From Micromonospora_G sp040676775 (GTDB lineage Bacteria > Actinomycetota > Actinomycetes > Mycobacteriales > Micromonosporaceae), in contig NZ_JBFAPP010000028.1 in NCBI RefSeq assembly GCF_040676775.1, positions 1 to 64,000 of the forward strand: a stretch of 64,000 bases of DNA. The letters are read 5' to 3'. This document shows positions 51,327 to 60,290 of this stretch, one piece after another (position 1 is the first letter of the stretch; each line of letters starts with the position of its first letter). A program made the position numbers and the translations under genes. Below the pieces are notes generated by a model. It ran no database searches and was not told the origin of the DNA. It saw only the letters and a list, made by a program, of their open reading frames with translations.

Positions 51327-52681
51327 CGGTACTCCCTCACCCGTACCCCGATGCCGACCGCCACCCCGGCGGCGCCGATCAGGCAGAGCAGCAGCGTGAC
51401 CACACCCAGCGAGGTCGGTGCCGGTGGCGTGTTGGTCAGCTCCTGGTAGATCTCCCGGTCGACCCGGTCGATTTCCTTGGTGAGCTCGTTGTCGTAGTGG
51501 GTGAACGCGGTGGCGACCTCGCCGCCGGGCAGCGCGGCAGCAACCGCCGCCGGGTGGGCGCCGAGCCGCTCGTTCTCCACGATGTACCGCTCGTGGCCGC
51601 TGCACCACACCCCGACCAGGATCCGCATCTGGTCGGTGAAGCCGGCCACGGTCGAGTCGCAGTGCGCGTCCCGCTTGAACCGCTCGTTCAGCGCCACCAT
51701 GCCGAACTGGTTGCTGTTACCGCCGAGTCGCAAGTGGACGTCGGCACGGGCGCGAAGTGCGTCGCGCTGGATCTCGATCAGATCCCGGTGCTGGTCGAGC
51801 TTGCGGCCGGCGACCGTCAGCCGTTCCTCGGCCTGTGGCCAGTGTCGCCAGGAGACCACCAGCCAGCCGGTGGTGGCGAGCATGGCGGCGGTGGCCAGCG
51901 CCAGTCCGGGGCTGACCCGGCGCTTGGTCCGCCGCCGCAGGTAGCGCTGACCCCACCAGAGCGCGACCAGGGTGAGCAGGGTGGTGCCGATCGACCCGAA
52001 GAGGGCGAACTGACCGTCCCGCCGGGCCTCGCTCAGCCTGGCCGTCTCGTCCTCCCAGAGCTGCTGCGCGGCGGGCAGCAGGACACCGCGCAGGTAGCCG
52101 GACGCCTCCCGCAGGTACGCCGAGCCGAGCAGCGCGTCGAATGGTTCGTCGGCCGGCTCCGCGCCAAGCTCCTGGGCGCGCCGGACGAGTTCGGTGTAGA
52201 TGGACAGCTGGTTCGCCACCCGGGCCAGCCCCGTGGCGCGGGCCGGGTCACCGCCGGTCAGCCCGGCCGACTCGCCCAGCAGCCGGCGTACCTCGCCGAG
52301 CGCGTCCTCGTAGTTGCGGTTGAGTTGTACCCGCTGACCGGAATCGGGCGGGGCGAGGAACCGACCGGTGGCGGCGGCGTCCGCTTCGGCCAGCCAGCGG
52401 TGCATCGCCTGGGCGTTGCCGCTCATCTGGGCGGCGCTGGTGACCATCACCTCCCCGGCATCGACGGCGGCCCGTGCGGCCAGCCCGGCGACGCCCGCGG
52501 TCAGCGCGAACAGCAGCACCAGCATGATCCCGACCAGGATGAACCGGTTCGGGGTCGGCACCAGCAACCGGCGCAACCGGCGGCGCCGGACACCCCGCAG
52601 CCGGCGACCCGGCCGACCGGGCCCGGTCGGTGCGAGCGCGAGGTCCGGCCGCGGATCGGGGTCCAGTTCGGTCAGTGTCAT
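51323..52681 (-). CDS. glnX: GlnX-like membrane sensor protein
   Basis: A 452-residue membrane protein heading the operon. Transmembrane segments lie at about 49-72 (FILVGIMLVLLFALTAGVAG), 213-230, 245-262 and 425-445. Between the first two is an extracytoplasmic helical domain of about 140 residues (VMVTSAAQMSGNAQAMHRWL, ELVRRAQELGA), resembling the four-helix sensor regions of chemoreceptors. A second outer domain lies between about 265 and 420 (RDLIEIQRDALRARADVH). In mycobacteria GlnX works with GlnH to pass the amino-acid signal to PknG. Its TGA overlaps the GlnH ATG. The upstream region (52682-52891) is divergent from the propeller lipoprotein and must hold both promoters. Confidence 0.85.
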   Translation of the reverse strand: MTLTELDPDPRPDLALAPTGPGRPGRRLRGVRRRRLRRLLVPTPNRFILVGIMLVLLFALTAGVAGLAARAAVDAGEVMVTSAAQMSGNAQAMHRWLAEADAAATGRFLAPPDSGQRVQLNRNYEDALGEVRRLLGESAGLTGGDPARATGLARVANQLSIYTELVRRAQELGAEPADEPFDALLGSAYLREASGYLRGVLLPAAQQLWEDETARLSEARRDGQFALFGSIGTTLLTLVALWWGQRYLRRRTKRRVSPGLALATAAMLATTGWLVVSWRHWPQAEERLTVAGRKLDQHRDLIEIQRDALRARADVHLRLGGNSNQFGMVALNERFKRDAHCDSTVAGFTDQMRILVGVWCSGHERYIVENERLGAHPAAVAAALPGGEVATAFTHYDNELTKEIDRVDREIYQELTNTPPAPTSLGVVTLLLCLIGAAGVAVGIGVRVREYR

Positions 52682-52891
52682 CGTCACCACCCCTCGTCGA
52701 CCGGGTGCGGCGGGTCGATGGTGACCCGTCCCACATTCGCACGCAATGCTACTGAGGGCATGCGACAGGTGAGGTCCCGCGCCACGGCGGCGCGGGCTCG
52801 TCCGTTCGTCCGACATGCACTGACAGCGCAGATATCGAAACAGTCGGATGGGATGAGCGTCGACCGACGGGACGGTGGGCAGACTTACCCG

Positions 52892-54415
52892 ATGAGGCCA
52901 CCCCATGATCGGCGCCCGAGCCGGCTCGTCGCGGCGATCGTCGTACTCGGGCTGCTGCTGGGCGCGGCCTCCTGCGACCGGGGCGAGGCGCCTGACCGTA
53001 CCGGGTCGTCCTGGGTGAGCGGGGCGAGGTCCGCGACGGCCGGCGCGAGCGCGCCCACCGCGACCGCCGCGCCCGACACCCGCTGGTCGAACCCGGCCGG
53101 GGTGGGTCAGCCGTACGGCGACAAGGTACCCGGTCTGCTCACCTTCCGCGGCAACCCGACCCGCACCTGGTACGGCACCGGCCCGCTGCCACGCACCGCC
53201 CCGAAGCCGGCGTGGAAGTTCCCCCGCAGCGGCGGGCTGTGCGCGGAATCCACCGACGACAAGGGCACCCGGCAGTGGTGCGGATCCGGTTGGACTGGCC
53301 AACCGGCCGTGTTCGAACGGGCCGGGCGGACCTGGGTGGTGTTCGGCGCGTACGACCGCAAGGTGCACTTCCTCGACGCGATGACCGGCGAACGGATCCT
53401 GCCCGACTTCCCCACCGGCGACATCATCAAGGGCTCGGTCACGGTGGACCCGGACGGCTTCCCGTTGGTCTACACCGGCTCCCGGGACAACTACTACCGG
53501 ATCATCGCGATCGACCGGGGCAAGTCCACCGAGTTGTGGAAACTGTCGGCTCGGGCGGTTTCACCGACGCTCTGGAACGACGACTGGGACGGCTCGGCCA
53601 TCGTCATCGACGACTACCTGTTCGAGGGCGGCGAGAACAGTCAGTTCCACATCGTCAAGCTCAACCGCGGCTACGGCCCGGACGGCAAGGTGACGGTCGC
53701 GCCGAAGCTCGTCTTCCACGCCCCCGGCTGGGACGCGCAACTGCTGCGCGACATCGGCGACAAGATGGTGTCGATCGAGAGTTCGGTCGCCGTGTACGGC
53801 GACACCGTCTACTTCGCCAACTCCGGCGGCCTGGTGCAGGGCTGGGACATCGGCGGGCTGAAGGAGGGCCGTACGCCGAAACGGGTCTTCCGGTTCTGGA
53901 TGGGCGACGACACCGACGCCACGGTGGTCGTCGACGCCGAGGGCGCGCTCTACGTCGGCGCCGAGTACGAGCGCGGCACCGCCCGTTCCCGCGAGGTCGG
54001 CCAGTTGGTCAAACTCGATCCCCGGCGCTCGGACGACCCGCTGGTCTGGCGGGTGCACGACACCGACGGCCGGCCCGCCGGCGCCTGGGGCACCCCCGCC
54101 CTGCACCGGGACGTGGCCATCTTCGACACCAACGGCGGCGAGGTGCTCGGCGTCGACCGGGCCACCGGAACGGTCCGCTGGCGGTTCGACCTGCCCGGGC
54201 CGACGTGGCAGTCCCCGGTGGTGGTCGACGACATCCTGCTGATCGGCGACTGCGCCGGTGTCCTGCACGCGTACGACGTCGCCGACACCACGGTGATGCC
54301 GAAACCCCTGTGGCAGGTCAAGCTCGGCGGCTGTGTCGAGTCGACCCCGGCCGTCTGGCGCGGTCGCATCTACGTCGCCACCCGAGCCGGCGCCTTCCAC
54401 GCCCTGACCCAGTAG
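52892..54415 (+). CDS. PQQ-like beta-propeller lipoprotein
   Basis: Exported lipoprotein of 507 residues. The signal peptide (RLVAAIVVLGLLLGAASC) ends in a lipobox Cys near residue 31. A Ser/Thr/Ala-rich linker leads to repeats of the quinoprotein/BamB-like seven- or eight-bladed propeller type: GLLTFRGNPTRTWYG, QPAVFERAGRTWVVFGAYDR, VHFLDAMTGERIL, GEVLGVDRATGTVRWRF and GVLHAYDVAD. Such propellers usually scaffold other envelope proteins; PQQ-binding or dehydrogenase residues are not evident. The start at 52892 places the signal peptide correctly; ATG 52853 is in frame. It is divergent from glnX. Confidence 0.85.
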   Translation: MRPPHDRRPSRLVAAIVVLGLLLGAASCDRGEAPDRTGSSWVSGARSATAGASAPTATAAPDTRWSNPAGVGQPYGDKVPGLLTFRGNPTRTWYGTGPLPRTAPKPAWKFPRSGGLCAESTDDKGTRQWCGSGWTGQPAVFERAGRTWVVFGAYDRKVHFLDAMTGERILPDFPTGDIIKGSVTVDPDGFPLVYTGSRDNYYRIIAIDRGKSTELWKLSARAVSPTLWNDDWDGSAIVIDDYLFEGGENSQFHIVKLNRGYGPDGKVTVAPKLVFHAPGWDAQLLRDIGDKMVSIESSVAVYGDTVYFANSGGLVQGWDIGGLKEGRTPKRVFRFWMGDDTDATVVVDAEGALYVGAEYERGTARSREVGQLVKLDPRRSDDPLVWRVHDTDGRPAGAWGTPALHRDVAIFDTNGGEVLGVDRATGTVRWRFDLPGPTWQSPVVVDDILLIGDCAGVLHAYDVADTTVMPKPLWQVKLGGCVESTPAVWRGRIYVATRAGAFHALTQ

Positions 54416-54463
54416 GAAAGGGCTCTTGTCCTACGGGGTCAGGGCCCTGGCGACAGGAATGGT

Positions 54464-55378
54464 TCAGACGGTGACGAGGACCAGTTTGCCGCGGATGTGA
54501 CCGGCCTGGCTGATCCGGTGGGCGTCGGCGGCCCGCTCCAGCGGGAAGGTCTCCGCGACGGGAAGGGTGAAGCTGTCCTGTTCGATCAGGCGGGCGACCT
54601 GGTCCAGCGCCGGCAACGGGTGCTTGCTGCGGTTGGCGGCGAAGCGTACGCCGTACTTCTGGGCCTCGGGGTCGGCGACGGTGAGCACGTTGTCGGTGCC
54701 GTGGGCCAGCTCGATCAGGTCGGGCAGAGCGCCCCGGCCGGCCACGTCCAGGGCCCGGTCCACCCCGGTCGGGGAGATGTCGAGCACCCGCCGCACCAGA
54801 CCCTCGCCGTAGCTGACCGGGGTGACGCCGATCGAGCGGAGGAAGTCGTGGTTCGGTTCGCTGGCGGTGCCGATCACGGTCGCACCGCGCTGCAGGGCGA
54901 ACTGCGCCGCGGCCAGTCCGACGCCACCGGCGGCACCGTTGACCAGCACGGTCTGCCCGTCCGCGAGGTCGAGCGAGTCCAGGGCGCGTACGGCGGTCTC
55001 GGCCGCGACCGGCAGCGCCGCCGCCTCCGGCCAGGGCAGCGCGGGCGGTTTGTGGGCGAAGTGGTCCTGCGCCAGGACGGCGTACTCGGCGTACGCGGCG
55101 CCGACGACAAAACCGAACACCTCGTCCCCGACGGAGACACCGGTGATGCCGTCGCCGATCTCGTCGACCACTCCGGCGACCTCACTGCCGGGAATGGTGG
55201 GCAGGGTCAGCGGTAGGAAACCCTGCATGGCGCCGCTGCGTACCTTCCACTCCCACGGGTTGACGCCGACCGCCCGTACCGCCACCCGGATCTGACCCGT
55301 CCCGGCGTGCGGCTCGGGCACCTCGGCCAGCCGCAGCACCTCCGGCTCTCCGTACTCGCTGAACTGAACGGCTTTCAC
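54464..55378 (-). CDS. MDR-family NADP-dependent oxidoreductase
   Basis: Cytosolic reductase of 304 residues in the quinone oxidoreductase-like group. The GroES-like domain begins VKAVQFSEYGEPEVLRL and includes VGVNPWEWKVRSGAM and TIPGSEVAGVVDEIG. The nucleotide-binding motif is VLVNGAAGGVGLAAAQFAL near residue 145. No structural or catalytic zinc cysteines are present. The GTG at 55378 has GGGAG at good spacing. It is unrelated by operon to its neighbours and convergent with the propeller gene. It is about as long as the other MDR gene (34527-35546), but the two are clearly different paralogues. Confidence 0.88.
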   Translation of the reverse strand: MKAVQFSEYGEPEVLRLAEVPEPHAGTGQIRVAVRAVGVNPWEWKVRSGAMQGFLPLTLPTIPGSEVAGVVDEIGDGITGVSVGDEVFGFVVGAAYAEYAVLAQDHFAHKPPALPWPEAAALPVAAETAVRALDSLDLADGQTVLVNGAAGGVGLAAAQFALQRGATVIGTASEPNHDFLRSIGVTPVSYGEGLVRRVLDISPTGVDRALDVAGRGALPDLIELAHGTDNVLTVADPEAQKYGVRFAANRSKHPLPALDQVARLIEQDSFTLPVAETFPLERAADAHRISQAGHIRGKLVLVTV

Positions 55379-55556
55379 GTCGGACTCCCTTGTCAGATAC
55401 CGCTGGATCACGGGTGACGCCGCCGACGGCGGGACGCCGATGGGCACAACACCGGACCCTTCCCGAATCTTGCCGGATCGGTGGATCCGAGAGCCGGCAC
55501 ACACCGGAAAGAGCCGGCACCCGGCGCATTCGAGCGCCGGCACCCGGGAAAAGGGA

Positions 55557-55594
55557 CCGGTCCGGGGCCGCCGTGGAAGGCGACCCCGGACCGG
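55557..55594 (-). terminator. Terminator hairpin downstream of the nuclease/5'-nucleotidase gene
   Basis: A 16-bp stem with one mismatch (55557-55572 and 55579-55594) and a 6-nt loop begins 32 nt past the stop of the large secreted enzyme. The rest of the 248-nt gap has short direct repeats of GAGCCGGCAC and no gene. Confidence 0.75.
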
Positions 55595-55626
55595 GGTGTG
55601 CGCTACTGCTTCAGTACGTCGTCAGG

Positions 55627-58600
55627 TCAGAGCCGGGCGCACTGCCCGCTCGCCGGACCACGTACGTTGTTCGGCCGGCCGTCGTTGCCCGGCGCGGGCG
55701 TGTTGCCCGAGCAGGAGAGCGGACCGTTGACCGCGTTCGCCGCCACCAGCACCGGCTGGCTGCCGGAGTTGCCGGTCACGGTGACCGGGCCGGCGATGGT
55801 GAGCATGTCGAGGCGTACCCCGCCGGTGTTGCCGGTCGCCGTGACCGGGCCGCTGATCCGGCCCTTCTCGATCAGCACCGCACCGGTCGCGCCGGTCACC
55901 GTCACCGGACCCGAGATCGTGGTGCCGGTGAGGGTGAACAGCACCGGGCGGTTGGCCGTGACCGGACCGGAGATGGTGCTGTTGGTGCTGATCAGCGACG
56001 CGCCGGAGGCAACCGTGACCGGGCCGGAGATGGTGGCGCCATCCAGGCAGGTCAGGCCCGCGGTGACGGTCAGCGGCCGGCTGTAGCGGCCGGTGATCGT
56101 CGTGGTGCACTGCGGGCCGGGCTGACCGATCGCCGAACGCGGTGCCGCGTCGGCGGTCACCGGCGAGTTCGCGGCGAGGTAGTCGGTCAGCATGGTCAGG
56201 TCGTTGTCACCGGTGGTGACCCGGTTGATGCCGCCGGCCAGGGCGAGGAAGTTGTCCCCACCCGCCGCCAGGAAGGAGTTCACCGTCACCCGGTAGCTGG
56301 CGGTCGGGTTGATCGCCACGCCGTTGAGCTTCATCGACGTGATCCGCGAGCCCTGCGCCGCAGTCGGGAGGTAGGTGTAGCTGAACCCCTTCGAGACACC
56401 GAGCCAGAGCAGCGGACGGGACGCGCCCGCCGGCTGCCACTGCTGCTCCAGCGCCTGCTTGATCTCGGCACCGGTGTACGTCTTGGTCACCACGTCGTTC
56501 GAGAACGGCTGGACCGAGAACGCCTCGGAGTAGGTGACCACCCCGTCCGGGGCGTACACCAGGTCGGCGCGGAGACCGCCCGGGTTCATCAGCGCGATCT
56601 GCGCCCCGCCGCGACCGGCGTCCTTCGTGCCTTCGAGCTGCACGTCGGCGATGAAGTTGCCGAGGGCCGACTCCTTGCCCCGGTCCTCCTGGCCGTTGGT
56701 GGTCGCCCGCCGGATGTCGGCGGTGATCGCACCGAGCGGCTGCTGGCCGAGCACGTCGGCGTTGGCCTTGGCGGTCGCGACGAGCTGGGCGATCGCCGGG
56801 TCGGACGGTGCGCCGACGACGTCGAGCAGGCCGGCGTCGGCGGCGGTGACCGCCTTCGTCGTCGGGTCGACGCTCAGCGTCACCTGGGCCAGCTTGCGGC
56901 CGTACTCCTGTGCCTCGACGACCGGCCGGAGCCGGTCCGTGCCGGGGATCGGCATCTCGAAGGCGTACGGCTGGTGGGTGTGCCCGCTGACGATGACGTC
57001 GATGTCGGCGCTGGCCCGTACGAAGGCACCGAACACCGGGTCGGCGGCGAGCGCCTCCGGGGTGGCGATGTTCTCCAGTGCCGCACCCTCGTGCGCGACG
57101 AGGACCACGACGTCGGCTTCGCCGTTGGCCGGGTTGCCGTCCTTCAGCTCGGCGGCGACCGCCTCGGCCTCCGGAACCGGCGACTTGAACGTGAGGCCGG
57201 CGATGCCGTCCGGGCTGACCAGCGACGCGGTCTGCTCGGTCACCACACCGACGATGCCGACGCGTACGCCGCCGACCGTCTTCACCGCGTACGCGGGCAG
57301 CGCCCGCTCGGTGCCCCGGTACACGTTCGCACCGAGGTACGGGAAGTCGGCCCGGTCGGTGACCCGGCCGGCGAGGTCGGCGAAGCCCTTGTCGAACTCG
57401 TGGTTGCCGACCGAGGCGGCGTCCAGGCCCATCATGTTCAGCGCGTCCAGGGTCGGGTTGTCCCCGTCGATGGCCGAGATGAACGTCGACGCTCCGATGT
57501 TGTCGCCGGCCGACACGAACACGGTGTTCGGGTTGGCCGTACGGAGCTGACCGACCAGGCCGGCGAGCTGGGCGGCTCCACCGATCGGCCGGCCGTCGGG
57601 CGCGTTGCCCGGCGATTCGAGCCGACCGTGGAAGTCGTTGATGCCCAGCAGCTGCACCTGCACCGGGCCGGCCGGGGCGGTGTCGAGGCCGACCACGATC
57701 GGGTTGTGGTCACTGGCCCGGTACGGGTTCGGCGCGTAGAACGCCGGGTGGCCGTCGTACTCGAACGCGAACGACTCGTGCGAGTTGATCTGCCACACGT
57801 CGACCCCGGTGACCCGGGCCGCCAGCGACGGCGACGCAATGGCGTGGTCCAGCGAGCCGGACTCACCACCGAAGACGTAGCTCGCCTCACCGGTGGTGTT
57901 CAGGTCGACGTACTGCTTGTCGTAGAGGACCTGGAGCGGGTCCTCGTGGGTGTAGGCGTTGAAGTCGCCGAGCAGGAGCACGTCGTCGCTGCCGCTGTCG
58001 GTCTTCAACTGGTCCACGAAGGTGGCCAGCGCCCGCGCCTGGCGGACCCGGTCACCGTTGAACTGGCCCTGGCCGTCACCGGCGTCGGCGTTGTCGCCGG
58101 TCGCCGAGTCCGAGGCGCTCTTGGACTTGAGGTGGTTGACGACCACGGTGAAGGTGGCCGCGCCCGAGGTGAAGCTCTGCGCGATCGGCTCGCGCGCGTT
58201 GAACCAGACGCTCTCGTCGTTGACCGAGCGGGACTCGCCCTTGGGCGTGACCTTCGCCGGCTTGAAGATGATCGCCGTGGTGATGAAGTCCTGCGCGGTC
58301 GCGGGCGGCAACTGCGCGGGCGTACGGACGTAGTCCCAGGTGCCCGCACCGGCGGCGGTGTTCAGGGCGGCGACCAGCCGCTTGAGCGCCTGCTGCGGGT
58401 CGGCGGTGTTGAACCGGACCGAGTTCTCGATCTCCTCCAGCCCGACCACGTCGGCGCCGAGTGCGTTGATCGCCGAGACGATCTTCGCCTCCTGCTTCAG
58501 CAGGCCGGCCTCGTCGTCCGCGCCGCGCGCCTCGCCACCGAAGTGGACGAAGTAGTTCAGCACGTTGAAGCTCGCCAGGCGGAGGTCCCCGCCGACGTTC

Positions 58601-60009
58601 TCCGGTGCCGCCGTACGCGGGTTGGTCGACGTGAAGGTGGTGCGGGCGGCCGGCGGGGTGGCCGCGTCGACCGGGGTGGTCGGCTGGAGCCGCCACTCGT
58701 TGAAGCCGTACGACAGCACCGTCGGGCCGAACGCACCGACCCGGTCACCCACGCGCAGCGGGCTGGTCGGCGAGAAGTACGGCGGCAGGGTGTTGTCCGT
58801 CGACAGGTTGGTGGTGCGACCGTCGTCGAGCAGCAGCCGGGCGAGCTTGTTCGCGGCGGCGACCTGCTGGGCCTCGGGGGTGCCGGGGCGGGCCAGGTCG
58901 GTCGGGATGACCGCGGCGTGCTCACCGGCGGCGAGCACGACCTCGCCGTACCGGTTGGTGTTGTAGACCTCGGAGACCGTGTACGGGCCGACCGGGGCGA
59001 CCAGCATCGACTCGACCGACTCACGCCCGGCCGGGTCGAGCGGCAGGCCGAACGCGACCGGGGTGGGCAGCGCCACACCCTGCTCGCAGACCTGCACGTC
59101 GGCCTTGGCGCCGATGCTGAGCTGGGTGAGCCCGTTGAACTCGCTGGCCGTACCGCTGACCCGGATCCGGTCGCCGATCGCGACCGATGGGTGGTTGGCG
59201 GCGTTGGTGGTCAGGTAGACGAAGATGCCGTCGGAGGCGGTGCCGGCGGCCGGTGCGCGTCCGCCGCTGCCGACGCTCTGCACCGAGATGCCGTTGTAGC
59301 CGCCGGTGCGGTAGTCACCGGTCACCACGCCCTCGACGGTGACCCGGGTGCCGGCCAGCGGGGTCGCGTCGCCGGTGCCCTGGACCTGGGCGATGGTCCG
59401 GTCGACGGTGACGTCACAGCCGACCGGGTCGGGATCGGGATCGGGGTCCGGGTCGCCACCGGCGTTGCGTACGCCGAAGGTGTTCTGGGCCGCGTCCCGC
59501 CAGGTCCCGCCGATCTTCTGCAACGAGAAGCCGACCGGGCTGGACGAGCCCTCGGAAACGCCGATGTCGGTGCCGGTCAGACCGTTGGCCGGGCCGCCGA
59601 CGGCCGCGAAGGTGCCCTCGTAGGTGAGGTATTCGGCCACGGTGCCACCGGGTGCGACCAGCGCGATCCCGTCCGGCGCACCGTTCTGGATGCCGTCGAC
59701 CGGGTAGGTCGCGACGACCACACCGGCCGCCGGCACGACGCCGCTGAGCGTACGGGTGTTGTACGCGGCGCCGTTGTTGCCGTTGTAGAGCACGATCTGC
59801 CAGCCGGACAGGTCGAACCCGGCGGGCGCCTCGATCTCGATCGCCTCACCGGAGTCGGTGCCGGCGTTGTCGTAGTGGAGTTCGCTGACGAACGGGGTGG
59901 CCGTCGGTTCGGCGGCCACCGCGGCGGTGCCACTGGCCAGGCCGAGCGCACCAGTGGTGAGGAGTACGCCCAGCGCGTTCAGTGAGCGCGTGCGTCTGTT
60001 CCGGCGCAT
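55627..60009 (-). CDS. Secreted multi-domain ExeM/NucH-type nuclease fused to 5'-nucleotidase
   Basis: A 1460-residue exported enzyme predicted to cut extracellular nucleic acid and dephosphorylate the nucleotides. Order: signal peptide (about 1-33); lamin-tail domain (about 37-180, FVSELHYDNAGTDSGEAIEI); Asp-Pro linker; OB-like region (about 210-330); endonuclease/exonuclease/phosphatase domain (about 525-850, LRLASFNVLNYF, GLEEIEN, LLGDFNAYT, ASDHNPIVVGL); metallophosphatase domain (about 858-1120, LGINDFHGRLE, VSAGDNIGAS, VGNHEFDKGF, VSGHTHQPY); 5'-nucleotidase C domain (about 1150-1320, MNPGGLRADL, AGGDNFLALAGG); then five ISGPVTV-type repeats with paired Cys. All main catalytic motifs are intact. 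The ATG at 60009 is preceded by GGAGG. It is probably phosphate-regulated. Confidence 0.93.
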   Translation of the reverse strand: MRRNRRTRSLNALGVLLTTGALGLASGTAAVAAEPTATPFVSELHYDNAGTDSGEAIEIEAPAGFDLSGWQIVLYNGNNGAAYNTRTLSGVVPAAGVVVATYPVDGIQNGAPDGIALVAPGGTVAEYLTYEGTFAAVGGPANGLTGTDIGVSEGSSSPVGFSLQKIGGTWRDAAQNTFGVRNAGGDPDPDPDPDPVGCDVTVDRTIAQVQGTGDATPLAGTRVTVEGVVTGDYRTGGYNGISVQSVGSGGRAPAAGTASDGIFVYLTTNAANHPSVAIGDRIRVSGTASEFNGLTQLSIGAKADVQVCEQGVALPTPVAFGLPLDPAGRESVESMLVAPVGPYTVSEVYNTNRYGEVVLAAGEHAAVIPTDLARPGTPEAQQVAAANKLARLLLDDGRTTNLSTDNTLPPYFSPTSPLRVGDRVGAFGPTVLSYGFNEWRLQPTTPVDAATPPAARTTFTSTNPRTAAPENVGGDLRLASFNVLNYFVHFGGEARGADDEAGLLKQEAKIVSAINALGADVVGLEEIENSVRFNTADPQQALKRLVAALNTAAGAGTWDYVRTPAQLPPATAQDFITTAIIFKPAKVTPKGESRSVNDESVWFNAREPIAQSFTSGAATFTVVVNHLKSKSASDSATGDNADAGDGQGQFNGDRVRQARALATFVDQLKTDSGSDDVLLLGDFNAYTHEDPLQVLYDKQYVDLNTTGEASYVFGGESGSLDHAIASPSLAARVTGVDVWQINSHESFAFEYDGHPAFYAPNPYRASDHNPIVVGLDTAPAGPVQVQLLGINDFHGRLESPGNAPDGRPIGGAAQLAGLVGQLRTANPNTVFVSAGDNIGASTFISAIDGDNPTLDALNMMGLDAASVGNHEFDKGFADLAGRVTDRADFPYLGANVYRGTERALPAYAVKTVGGVRVGIVGVVTEQTASLVSPDGIAGLTFKSPVPEAEAVAAELKDGNPANGEADVVVLVAHEGAALENIATPEALAADPVFGAFVRASADIDVIVSGHTHQPYAFEMPIPGTDRLRPVVEAQEYGRKLAQVTLSVDPTTKAVTAADAGLLDVVGAPSDPAIAQLVATAKANADVLGQQPLGAITADIRRATTNGQEDRGKESALGNFIADVQLEGTKDAGRGGAQIALMNPGGLRADLVYAPDGVVTYSEAFSVQPFSNDVVTKTYTGAEIKQALEQQWQPAGASRPLLWLGVSKGFSYTYLPTAAQGSRITSMKLNGVAINPTASYRVTVNSFLAAGGDNFLALAGGINRVTTGDNDLTMLTDYLAANSPVTADAAPRSAIGQPGPQCTTTITGRYSRPLTVTAGLTCLDGATISGPVTVASGASLISTNSTISGPVTANRPVLFTLTGTTISGPVTVTGATGAVLIEKGRISGPVTATGNTGGVRLDMLTIAGPVTVTGNSGSQPVLVAANAVNGPLSCSGNTPAPGNDGRPNNVRGPASGQCARL

Positions 60010-60250
60010 CAAACTAAGCCTCCGTAAAGGGGGGTAGACGCGCTGGAGCATATGCGGAAACAGTGTCGTTACAAGAACTGCCGGGTGTACGGGACGGTGT
60101 AAATTTTCAGCCTCGCCGCCTGCGCAAACGGGTCTATCCGGTCGGTCTGCTCCGTCACTCGCATAACGCCCGGCCGCAAAAGGTGACGTACGGGCGGAGT
60201 TCCTCAATTGTCCTGCTGTTCAGGTTCACACCCGCCCCACTCCACCGTGA

Positions 60251-60280
60251 CCGGGCGCCCCGCCGCGACGGGACGCCCGG
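60251..60280 (-). terminator. Terminator hairpin downstream of the calcineurin-like phosphoesterase gene
   Basis: A 12-bp stem with one mismatch (60251-60262 and 60269-60280) with a 6-nt loop starts 11 nt past the stop. The remaining intergenic DNA (60010-60250) is presumably the promoter region of the large nuclease gene; no clear promoter could be fixed. Confidence 0.7.
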
Positions 60281-60290
60281 CCGGTCGGGA

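Noticed and set aside
54419..54448. A hairpin between the propeller lipoprotein and MDR genes.
   Set aside because: The stem is only 7 bp with a G-T pair and a 16-nt loop, too weak to call a terminator.
55390..59985. A 1531-codon open frame on the plus strand.
   Set aside because: It is fully antisense to the secreted nuclease/5'-nucleotidase gene, and its product is repetitive Arg/Gly/Val/Asp without domains.
60211..60233. A GTTCAGGTTCACACC segment as a PHO box for the large nuclease gene.
   Set aside because: The two GTTCA units are 6 nt rather than 11 nt apart, on the opposite strand and about 210 nt from the start codon.
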